Below are positions 26,975-33,709 of a DNA stretch of 64,000 nt, in pieces (the first letter of the stretch is position 1; each line of letters begins with the position of its first letter). The translations under genes and the position numbers were made by a program. Under the pieces are notes generated by a model, which saw nothing but the letters and a program-made list of their open reading frames with translations, was not told the DNA's origin and did not search any database. This DNA comes from Bernardetia sp. MNP-M8 (GTDB lineage Bacteria > Bacteroidota > Bacteroidia > Cytophagales > Bernardetiaceae): contig NZ_CP147012.1 in the NCBI RefSeq assembly GCF_037126285.1, positions 1,364,001 to 1,428,000 of the forward strand. Direction: 5' to 3'.

Positions 26975-26989
26975 ATCACATTTTGTGAT
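26975..26989. promoter_or_regulatory. 15-bp palindrome in divergent promoter region
   Basis: ATCACA-TTT-TGTGAT in the 314-bp gap between the divergent M16 and SDR genes, 48 bases upstream of the M16 -33 element. A symmetric operator for a dimeric regulator is possible; a single occurrence is not proof. The rest of 26928-27119 is plain AT-rich sequence. Confidence 0.35.
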
Positions 26990-27119
26990 GTCTTCTATTT
27001 TTTTATTAAAAATTAAATTTATACAAAAAACATTGTTTTAAAATATACTGTTATACTTTTAGAATTATATTATTACCAATTCTATTTTTTATAAACTTTT
27101 AATTTAATTTTTCAAACTT

Positions 27120-27911
27120 ATGTTTAGCTTAAAAGAAAAATCTATTATCATTACAGGGGGCGCAATGGGACTTGGCTATGCTACTGCCGAACTTTTTGCA
27201 GAGCAAGGCGCATACCTTACTCTAGTTGATTACAACGAAGAAAAACTAGAAGAAGCTAAAAAGGAACTTTCAAAGAAATATTCAGATGCGAAAATACTTA
27301 CTGTAGTGGCTGATGTTTCGAAAGAAGATCAAGTAAAAAACTATGTAGATAAAACTATAAAAGAATATTCTCGCATAGACGGACTCTACAATAATGCAGG
27401 AATTGAAGGAGAGACAGCTTTACTTACAGAATACGACATGGATGCATTCAAAAAAGTAATTGACATTAATTTGATGGGTGTTTATTATGGAATGCGTTAT
27501 GTAATTCCTGTTATGCAAAAACAAAAATATGGTAGAATTGTAAATGTAGCTTCAGTAGCTGGTATTCGTGGTGTCAAAAATGAAACACCTTATGTGGCTA
27601 GTAAGCATGCAGTCTCTGGTATGACAAAAAATGCAGCTTTAGAATATGGACAAGACGGAATTATGACAAATGCTATTGCCCCTGGTGCAATTGTAACACC
27701 TATGGTAGAAGAAGCATTTAAGAAAATTAATCCAGATAATCCAGAATCTGCTAAAAAAGAATATGCAAAAGCAAATCCGACTTTAAAACTAGGTGAGCCA
27801 AAAGATGTTGCTACCTTAGTGGGTTTCCTTTTGAGTGAAGAGTGTAGTTATGTGAGTGGACAGGTGATTGCTGTAGATGGTGGACAATCTAGTATTTATG
27901 GAGATGTATAA
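27120..27911 (+). CDS. SDR-family oxidoreductase
   Basis: Short-chain dehydrogenase/reductase of 263 residues. Visible are the NAD(P) motif TGGAMGLG (residues 12-19), NNAGIEG near 90, the active-site pair YVASK near 160 (Tyr and Lys), and the C-terminal SYVSGQVIAVDGG. These define a classical SDR; an acidic residue following strand 2 (VDYNEEKLEEAKKEL, Asp40) favours NAD over NADP. Substrate not known. Single gene with its own terminator, divergent from the M16 peptidase. Confidence 0.93.
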   Translation: MFSLKEKSIIITGGAMGLGYATAELFAEQGAYLTLVDYNEEKLEEAKKELSKKYSDAKILTVVADVSKEDQVKNYVDKTIKEYSRIDGLYNNAGIEGETALLTEYDMDAFKKVIDINLMGVYYGMRYVIPVMQKQKYGRIVNVASVAGIRGVKNETPYVASKHAVSGMTKNAALEYGQDGIMTNAIAPGAIVTPMVEEAFKKINPDNPESAKKEYAKANPTLKLGEPKDVATLVGFLLSEECSYVSGQVIAVDGGQSSIYGDV

Positions 27912-27935
27912 TAAAGATATTCTATAATAAATTAG

Positions 27936-27975
27936 AAAGCCATTTTTATCATTTTTTGATAGAAATGGCTTTTTA
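27936..27975 (+). terminator. Terminator after SDR gene
   Basis: AAAGCCATTT / AAATGGCTTT with TATCA / TGATA continuing the stem, followed by a T run; 24 bases after the stop and also facing the convergent gene at 28018. Confidence 0.8.
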
Positions 27976-28017
27976 CTTTTTGTAGTATAAAACTGTATTA
28001 AAAATCTAAAATATCAT

Positions 28018-29079
28018 CTATAAAATCACAAGCAAAGAACCCACAGAAATCAATATCCACAATATTATACCTAATGCCAACGGTCGCCAACCTACTTTTT
28101 TAATTTTTTCGATAGACAAACTAAGACCAATCAAGAAAAGTGTCGTAACAAGAAGTTTTTTGGCAATCCAAACCAAATAAGGAGAGTATTCTGTTACAAA
28201 AGGAATATATGTATTTATCAAAATAGCTACTACAAAAAGTCCGATAAAATAAGGAATAGTGATTTTTGGAGGTATTTTTTTAGATTTATCATTTTTAGTT
28301 AGCTGTTCAGACAGATTTTCTTTTTCTGAATTATGTTCCTCAACTTTATTTTTTGTATAAAATTTAGAAACCAACACAGAAAGCAGAACCAAAGGAATAA
28401 TCCAAAGTGCACGAACAAGTTTCAATGTCGTTGCAATCTTCAACGACTCATCACTAAAGCTCTCTGCTGCACCTACAACCGAACTAGTATCGTGAATAGC
28501 AACAGCTACCCACATTCCAAAATCTTGAGGTGAAAGGTTGAAAAAATGTCCTAGAACAGGAAAAACAAGCAATGCAACAGAATTCAGAAGAAAAACGACA
28601 CCCAAAGACACCGAAATATCAGAATTATCAGCATCAATTACAGGCGAAAATGCAGCAATAGCACTCCCTCCACAAATAGCCGTTCCGACAGAAATAAGTT
28701 GAGCTAATTTATTTTCAACTTTCAAAATTTTTCCTAGAAAAAGCCCTCCTGCAAGTGTCAGAAAAATACTACTGACAACCAAACCAATTCCATTTTGACT
28801 TGCCGAAATTGCCATTTGAAGATTCAGACCAAATCCCAAACCCACAACAGCAACTTTTAGAAGCTGTTTTGTTGCTTTTGCAGTTTGATTTGGAAAAGGG
28901 TTTTTTAGAAAATGGGCAAATAAAAGTCCTGCTACAAGAGCAATAGGACTATCAACAACAGGAATCCAACAGGCAAAAAGACAAGCAAAAAATAGAAAAG
29001 GAATAAGTTTATGTTTCAAAATTGTTGTGTATAGGTGTAGTTTGTAAGCTACAAATTTACTGGCTTTTAATGAAAACAC
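28018..29079 (-). CDS. YeiH/UPF0324-family membrane transporter
   Basis: A 353-residue membrane protein with about nine or ten helices, matching the YeiH family (Cons_hypoth698), often called a putative sulfate exporter. Signature stretches: GLGFGLNLQMAISASQNGIG (about 77), VGTAICGGSAIAAFSPVI (about 131), and VAIHDTSSVVGAAES (about 192). A charged cytoplasmic loop lies at 243-268. Some YeiH homologues respond to cysteine or sulfur metabolism through a LysR regulator, but no such regulator is next to it. Substrate unproven. Confidence 0.88.
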   Translation of the reverse strand: MFSLKASKFVAYKLHLYTTILKHKLIPFLFFACLFACWIPVVDSPIALVAGLLFAHFLKNPFPNQTAKATKQLLKVAVVGLGFGLNLQMAISASQNGIGLVVSSIFLTLAGGLFLGKILKVENKLAQLISVGTAICGGSAIAAFSPVIDADNSDISVSLGVVFLLNSVALLVFPVLGHFFNLSPQDFGMWVAVAIHDTSSVVGAAESFSDESLKIATTLKLVRALWIIPLVLLSVLVSKFYTKNKVEEHNSEKENLSEQLTKNDKSKKIPPKITIPYFIGLFVVAILINTYIPFVTEYSPYLVWIAKKLLVTTLFLIGLSLSIEKIKKVGWRPLALGIILWILISVGSLLVIL

Positions 29080-29133
29080 TTTTTGCAGGAAAGTTTTATT
29101 TTAATAGAAAAAAGATTCTTTTAATAAAAATTA

Positions 29134-30024
29134 TCACTTAAAACCCAACTCTACCCAAATAGGAATATGGTCAGAAATATAACGAGCATCTTTTAGGCTA
29201 CTGTAATCTTTATAAAAATGAATTACTTCAGCTTTTTTGATATTAAATGCTCTCGTTTCTACAAAAATATTATCATATTCTTCATTTAATGGATTTCCAT
29301 CTTTTTCTTTCATTCGAAGACTTGTTTTTTGACCTTTGAAAGCTGCCACAAAAGAACGGTTTCTGAGTCCATCAAATGCTTCATGCTTTCCATCAAGATT
29401 AAAGTCTCCCAAAATCAAAATATTATCTGTTTTGTATCTATTTGGAATTTCTTCTAAGAAAACTACCTCTTTTTCAGGGTCTTTACTTGTCGGAACAGCG
29501 TGAAAACTACCTATCAATACAGTATTTGTAGTTTTGGATTTAGATACAATTTCAAATCTTGCCATATAAGGTTCTCTATCTACTTTAGCTTCAATGCTTT
29601 CTTCTAACCAGTCTTTTTTTAGAGAAATTTTAGCATTTTTGGTAGATGTTTTCCATACATACGCATACCGTTCTTTGCCATCTCCTGAAGTAGGTTCACT
29701 TATTTTGTACTCCCATTTACTTCCTGTTCTGTTTAGTTCATCAGCTAACTTTCCGACAGCACGAATTCCATATAATGAAGTTGAAACCTCTTGAATAGCT
29801 ACAATATCATAGTCTTTTAACTTTTTGGCGATATATGCAATCTCTTCATTATCCTTTGACTTTCCAAAATTATATAAATTCCAAGATAGAATCTTGATAG
29901 TTTCACCTTTAGAATTATCCGAAAGAATTGGAGTATTATCATTTGAATTTTCTAAAGATCCACAAGACGAAACAGCAGAAAATAGAATAAAAAATGAGAG
30001 AAATAAAAGTATATTTTTTTTCAT
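29134..30024 (-). CDS. Endonuclease/exonuclease/phosphatase-family lipoprotein
   Basis: A 296-residue protein with a lipoprotein signal (AVSSC, Cys near 21) and a DNase I-like fold. The catalytic motifs are ILSWNLYNFG (about 46), IVAIQEVS with the metal-binding Glu (about 76), a His in GSFHAVP, ILGDFNLDG with Asp/Asn (about 204), and the final SDHIPIWVEL with Asp-His. Family members cut DNA, RNA or phosphoinositides; a secreted, lipid-anchored form suggests extracellular or periplasmic nuclease activity. Single gene. Confidence 0.88.
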   Translation of the reverse strand: MKKNILLFLSFFILFSAVSSCGSLENSNDNTPILSDNSKGETIKILSWNLYNFGKSKDNEEIAYIAKKLKDYDIVAIQEVSTSLYGIRAVGKLADELNRTGSKWEYKISEPTSGDGKERYAYVWKTSTKNAKISLKKDWLEESIEAKVDREPYMARFEIVSKSKTTNTVLIGSFHAVPTSKDPEKEVVFLEEIPNRYKTDNILILGDFNLDGKHEAFDGLRNRSFVAAFKGQKTSLRMKEKDGNPLNEEYDNIFVETRAFNIKKAEVIHFYKDYSSLKDARYISDHIPIWVELGFK

Positions 30025-30046
30025 TAGTAGAGTTTTTTATAGAAGA

Positions 30047-30076
30047 ATGGATTCAAATAATTTTGTTTGAATCCAT
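30047..30076. repeat. 11-bp perfect hairpin upstream of EEP gene
   Basis: ATGGATTCAAA / TTTGAATCCAT with an 8-base loop in the gap after the beta-barrel gene (minus strand). T tracts are short, so it may be a terminator of that gene or another palindrome. Confidence 0.5.
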
Positions 30077-30162
30077 TTATAATTATTTGACTACAATAAT
30101 ACTAATTTTCTATCTCATATCAGAAAAGACTTCCACTTTGCAAATCAAAATTATTTACACAA

Positions 30163-30903
30163 TTAATCTAAAAAAAATGTAATTCCTACTTGAAAAGAAA
30201 GCATATCAGTTCTGGTTTTTTTAACATCATAAATAAATTCGTCTGGAAATAATGGGTCTGGATAGATAGAATTTTTTGTCAAATATTTTGCTTTGCTTCC
30301 TTGTGTATAAACAGCACGAATATCTAGTTTTATCTCCTCTGAAAGCGATACTAACACTCCTCCAGCACCTCCATAGGCAAAAGAAAATCCATCTTGTTCG
30401 ATAAATGAATTTATATCTTCTCCATCTTCTTCTTCTGTCGTTCTTGTATAAATATATCTTCCTCCTAAAAGTCCATCAGCATACGGATAAATAAAAGAGT
30501 CTACCCAACGAGGCTTAAAACGTACCATTGCAAAACTCTCAAAAATATTATTATTTGTATTCAATGTATAATCAAATCCATTATTATCTATATAATCTTC
30601 TGATTGCATTCCATAAATCATATAACCTGCATCTAATCCTAATGAAACAACAGATTCATCTTCAGTAAGTGGCACAAGTAGCATTCCACCAATACCAAAA
30701 GCAACAGATTCATTATTTTGAGCAAACTCTTCTAATGGAAAACCTGTTTGTAATCTCAGATTAAATTGCACTTGGGCAAAAGTTTCTTTAGAAGAAAAAA
30801 TAAACACACTTAAAATAATAAGAAAGGTAAAATAAAAACGAGGTGAGAATAAATTGTGTAATTTTGTAGAAAGTTTATAAAGTGATGCTGCTAGATTTTT
30901 CAT
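30163..30903 (-). CDS. Outer-membrane beta-barrel protein
   Basis: A 246-residue protein when started at the ATG at 30903; the open frame extends 17 codons further but the residues there are not signal-like. After a signal peptide (cleavage near TFAQV) the mature part alternates hydrophobic and polar residues in many short strands: FNLRLQTGFPLEEF, AFGIGGMLLVPL, SLGLDAGYMIYG, FAMVRFKPRWVDSF, FAYGGAGGVLVSL, LDIRAVYTQ, and closing FQVGITFFLD, ending near an aromatic residue. This is typical of small barrels (OmpW/porin-like). Pore or ligand unknown. Confidence 0.82.
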   Translation of the reverse strand: MKNLAASLYKLSTKLHNLFSPRFYFTFLIILSVFIFSSKETFAQVQFNLRLQTGFPLEEFAQNNESVAFGIGGMLLVPLTEDESVVSLGLDAGYMIYGMQSEDYIDNNGFDYTLNTNNNIFESFAMVRFKPRWVDSFIYPYADGLLGGRYIYTRTTEEEDGEDINSFIEQDGFSFAYGGAGGVLVSLSEEIKLDIRAVYTQGSKAKYLTKNSIYPDPLFPDEFIYDVKKTRTDMLSFQVGITFFLD

Positions 30904-31174
30904 AAATTGGTAATTAGTTTGTAGTTGATAGTAATGATTAATTTTGAGATGCAACTCTTTTTGAGTTTTCGAACTCTATTTAGTGGTTTTACAATAAGTA
31001 AGTACTTGAGCAAAATTATCTATACATTTTTATTAGACACTAAGTTCATAAAGAACCCATAAGATGAACTGAAAATCAGCGTGGCTAAACTACTTTTCAA
31101 AACACTCTTTTTAAGTCTGTTTTGTTTAGATGGTCAATAAAAATTAAATACAGTAATATTTTTCAGATTATACT

Positions 31175-31203
31175 CGTAATTTTTAATTCGTAATTCGTAA
31201 TTG
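31175..31203 (+). repeat. CGTAATT-type AT-rich motif before sigma gene
   Basis: 29 bases made of CGTAATT units (CGTAATTTTT-AATTCGTAATT-CGTAATTG), ending 8 bases before the sigma-factor start codon. Similar copies: 31953-32002 (split by 21 bases), 38740-38768 and, shorter, 6664-6685 on the other strand. Confidence 0.6.
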
Positions 31204-31211
31204 TTGCTAAA

Positions 31212-31832
31212 ATGTTTGTCAAATTATTTTCTAAAAAAAATCCTCGTTCGGATTTAGAACTTATTGAAGCCTATAAAGAAACCCGAGATAATAAATTTGT
31301 GGGAGAACTTTTTGAGCGTTATACCCACTTGGTATATGGTGTATGTCTAAAGTATCTTAAAGATGAAGAAGACAGTAAAGATGCTGTTTTGCTTATTTTT
31401 GAAAAGTTATTGACCGACCTTCTACGTTTTGAGATACAAAACTTCCCTCCTTGGTTGCATCGTCTTACTCAAAATTATTGTTTGATGTATTTGCGTCAAC
31501 GTCAGAGAGAATTTAAACGAAGTGAAGATTATTTTACAAATCAAGATGACAATCGTATGGATTCTGACCCAGATTGGCATCTATCTAATAAAGGCGAAAA
31601 ACACGAGAAAGAAGAACGACTCACTAGCATCGAAGATGCATTACATACACTCAATCCTGAACAAAAACAATGTGTAGAGCTTTTCTTTTTAGAAGAAAAA
31701 AGTTATCAGGAAATTGTAGAGATTACAGGTTTTTCACTTTCTAAAGTAAAAAGTTTTCTTCAAAACGGAAAGCGAAATATTAAAAAACAGTTGGGAATCT
31801 TAACTTTAATTTGTTGGCTTCTGTTTATGTAA
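31212..31832 (+). CDS. ECF-like RNA polymerase sigma factor
   Basis: A 206-residue sigma-70 family protein. Region 2 (about 28-95) includes ELFERYTHLVYGVCLKYLKD and promoter-melting residues in RLTQNYCLMYLRQRQRE; region 4 (about 143-190) reads ALHTLNPEQKQCVELFFLEE with the HTH YQEIVEITGFSLSKVKSFLQNGKRNIKKQL. The linker between them is charged. The last 13 residues LGILTLICWLLFM are strongly hydrophobic, an unusual tail for a sigma factor. The downstream gene encodes a membrane protein with an anti-sigma-like N-terminus, so they are a regulatory pair. Target genes unknown. Confidence 0.9.
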   Translation: MFVKLFSKKNPRSDLELIEAYKETRDNKFVGELFERYTHLVYGVCLKYLKDEEDSKDAVLLIFEKLLTDLLRFEIQNFPPWLHRLTQNYCLMYLRQRQREFKRSEDYFTNQDDNRMDSDPDWHLSNKGEKHEKEERLTSIEDALHTLNPEQKQCVELFFLEEKSYQEIVEITGFSLSKVKSFLQNGKRNIKKQLGILTLICWLLFM

Positions 31833-31952
31833 TAAGTAATGTAGCCTTTAGGATGCGCAAAAATGTACAACATACTTTAACAAGTATGCAACAGAAAATT
31901 AAATAATTACTATTTTTAATTTTCGCTCAACTAAAAGTCAATAAATTATAGT

Positions 31953-32002
31953 CGTAATTTTTAATTAGCTTCGCTGCTTTTGCAGGTCGTAATTCGTAAT
32001 TG
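31953..32002 (+). repeat. CGTAATT-type motif split by a GC-richer insert
   Basis: CGTAATTTTTAATT (31953-31966), a 21-base insert that includes AGCTTCGCTG, then CGTAATTCGTAATTG (31988-32002). It is 30 bases before the anti-sigma start. The outer parts match the copy in front of the sigma gene. Confidence 0.55.
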
Positions 32003-32031
32003 TTCTTATAAGTTTCTAAAATGATAAAATA

Positions 32032-33237
32032 ATGAGCCAAACACATACTAATAGAGAAAAAAAGATAAGGAGCATTTTAGAACGCTCTTCAAATATTGAT
32101 GTCCAAACTTTACAAAAATATATAGATAAAAAACTTAATAAAGAAGAATTGCATGAAGTAGAAAAACAACTTCTTAATTCAGATTTTGCTACTGAAGCTG
32201 TAGAAGGTTTTTCTAATGCTGATTTTAAAGTAAATATTGCTGCCAGTACAAATCAACTCAATGCAGAAATTAGAAATTATAATAAGGAGAGAGGTTTTTA
32301 TAAACGAGATTACAGAGTTTTTTACGCAGCAGCTTCAGTAGCTTTAGTTTTTGTAGTTCTTTTTGGACTTTTTAGGTTAGTTAATACTAATGTTTCTTCG
32401 GAAAATATGGCTATGCAAACTAAAGTAGAGCAATCAGAAAATCCAAATACTAAAAATAATGACTTAGCTTTAAATGAAGAAACGACAATATCTGAAGAAG
32501 AAGAAAATGCCCTTGTAGAAAAACTTAAATATGAGAACTTAGAAGAGTTAAAGACAAAAAAGAAATCCAACCAAAGTAACTCACAAGCTGAAGACAATTT
32601 AGCTCTCAATATGGATAAAGAAGAAAAAGTAGCAAAAGAAAAAGATTTTTCTACTTCTGATGTTTGGATTCGTAAAAAAGAGAAAGTAGAAACTGAAAAT
32701 AACGATATTAATTTAACTGATTCGGAAAAAAACATAGTTGCTTCTCCTACTGTAAGTGCGAATAGACAAATGAATTATGATTCCTCTAATGCAGCAAACG
32801 CAGATCAATTAGCTGATGATGACTATAATTTCTTTTCTGACACCTATAAAAAAGATAATTTAAGAAGAAGTCAGAAATCGCCAAAAGAAATATTGTTTGA
32901 TGCTATGCAATCTTATGAAAACAAAAAATATACTGAGGCAATTCTTCTTTTTGATTCTTATTTAGTTACCAATCCAAATAATGCACAAGCATTATATTTT
33001 GGAGGAATGTCATATTATGAAAATCATAATTATAAAAAATCCATTCCTTTATTAGAAAAATTCTTAAAGCAAAAATCTGATATTGTCTATCAAAAAAATA
33101 ATCAAGATGCTGAATGGTATTTAGCTAATTCTTATTTAAAGGTAAATCAAAAACAGAAAGCAAAAACTGTTTTACAAAAAATAGCTAATTCTAGTAGTAA
33201 ATATTCAAATCAGGCTAAAGCATTATTGAAAAAATAA
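32032..33237 (+). CDS. Membrane anti-sigma factor with TPR domain
   Basis: A 401-residue protein in three parts. Residues 1-65 (SNIDVQTLQKYIDKKLNKEELHEVEKQLL...EAVEGF) resemble the anti-sigma N-terminal domain common in Bacteroidota. One membrane helix lies at about 100-122 (VFYAAASVALVFVVLFGLF). A charged linker of about 150 residues follows, and the C-terminal 120 residues hold TPR repeats (AMQSYENKKYTEAILLFDSYL, GGMSYYENHNYKKSIPLLEKFL, LANSYLKVNQKQKAKTVL). It is 199 bases behind the sigma factor, so presumably controls its activity, with the periplasmic TPR domain sensing an envelope signal. The mechanism is inferred. Confidence 0.85.
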   Translation: MSQTHTNREKKIRSILERSSNIDVQTLQKYIDKKLNKEELHEVEKQLLNSDFATEAVEGFSNADFKVNIAASTNQLNAEIRNYNKERGFYKRDYRVFYAAASVALVFVVLFGLFRLVNTNVSSENMAMQTKVEQSENPNTKNNDLALNEETTISEEEENALVEKLKYENLEELKTKKKSNQSNSQAEDNLALNMDKEEKVAKEKDFSTSDVWIRKKEKVETENNDINLTDSEKNIVASPTVSANRQMNYDSSNAANADQLADDDYNFFSDTYKKDNLRRSQKSPKEILFDAMQSYENKKYTEAILLFDSYLVTNPNNAQALYFGGMSYYENHNYKKSIPLLEKFLKQKSDIVYQKNNQDAEWYLANSYLKVNQKQKAKTVLQKIANSSSKYSNQAKALLKK

Positions 33238-33318
33238 TTCATAAATGATATTCATTTTTGTTTTAACAACTAGTAAAATAAAATCCTACTGCACCCTACT
33301 TTTTTTAAAAATATTTTT

Positions 33319-33515
33319 GGCTCTTCCGACAATTTAACGAAATTATAAAATAGTGTGCGTTCGTTTTAGCTTCGCTGAGGGTTACACCGTTCTCAAAAAC
33401 GAACGAAAGGCTTCCTCAGAAGCGTGATTTAAGCAATATCACGCTTCTGAGGAAGCCTTTCGTTCAACTCTAGGGAGTTGAGCACACTATGTTTCGCTAA
33501 AAAGTCGGAAGAGCC
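33319..33515. mobile_element. 197-bp MITE-like element, copy 1 (ISL3-type ends)
   Basis: Non-coding element with perfect 12-bp terminal inverted repeats GGCTCTTCCGAC / GTCGGAAGAGCC, flanked by identical 8-bp repeats ATATTTTT (33311-33318 and 33516-33523), the mark of a transposition event. The ends and the 8-bp duplication agree with what I remember of ISL3-family insertion sequences. Inside is a 27-bp perfect stem (33402-33428 / 33438-33464) around the loop TTAAGCAAT, and a second 9-bp hairpin (33462-33470 / 33475-33483). No open frame of note. A same-length, same-orientation copy is at 55358-55554. It fills most of the 472-bp gap between the TPR/anti-sigma gene and the coxA terminator. Confidence 0.85.
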
Positions 33516-33640
33516 ATATTTTTTAGTTGCAGCGCAACGTAATATAAGTTAGACTAAAAAAGGTATGATTTTAGATTGCAAAAATCCTAATCTCTTCTTC
33601 TTTTTCTTTCATTATTTAGTTTAATAATTCTTCCCAAAGC

Positions 33641-33677
33641 AAAAAACCTATTCTTACTTAAAAGAATAGGTTTTTTA
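33641..33677 (-). terminator. Terminator of the act-cox cluster
   Basis: AAAAAACCTATTCTT / AAGAATAGGTTTTTT, 15-bp perfect arms, 33 bases past the coxA stop on the minus strand. It closes the respiratory gene cluster. Confidence 0.88.
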
Positions 33678-33709
33678 TTATTTATAAAAGATCAAAATCA
33701 GATTGAGAA

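Noticed and set aside
33319-33515. Idea that the 197-bp element is an integron attC site or a riboswitch
   Set aside because: The perfect short terminal inverted repeats with flanking 8-bp direct repeats and the position behind genes fit a mobile element much better; no attC core sites are seen.
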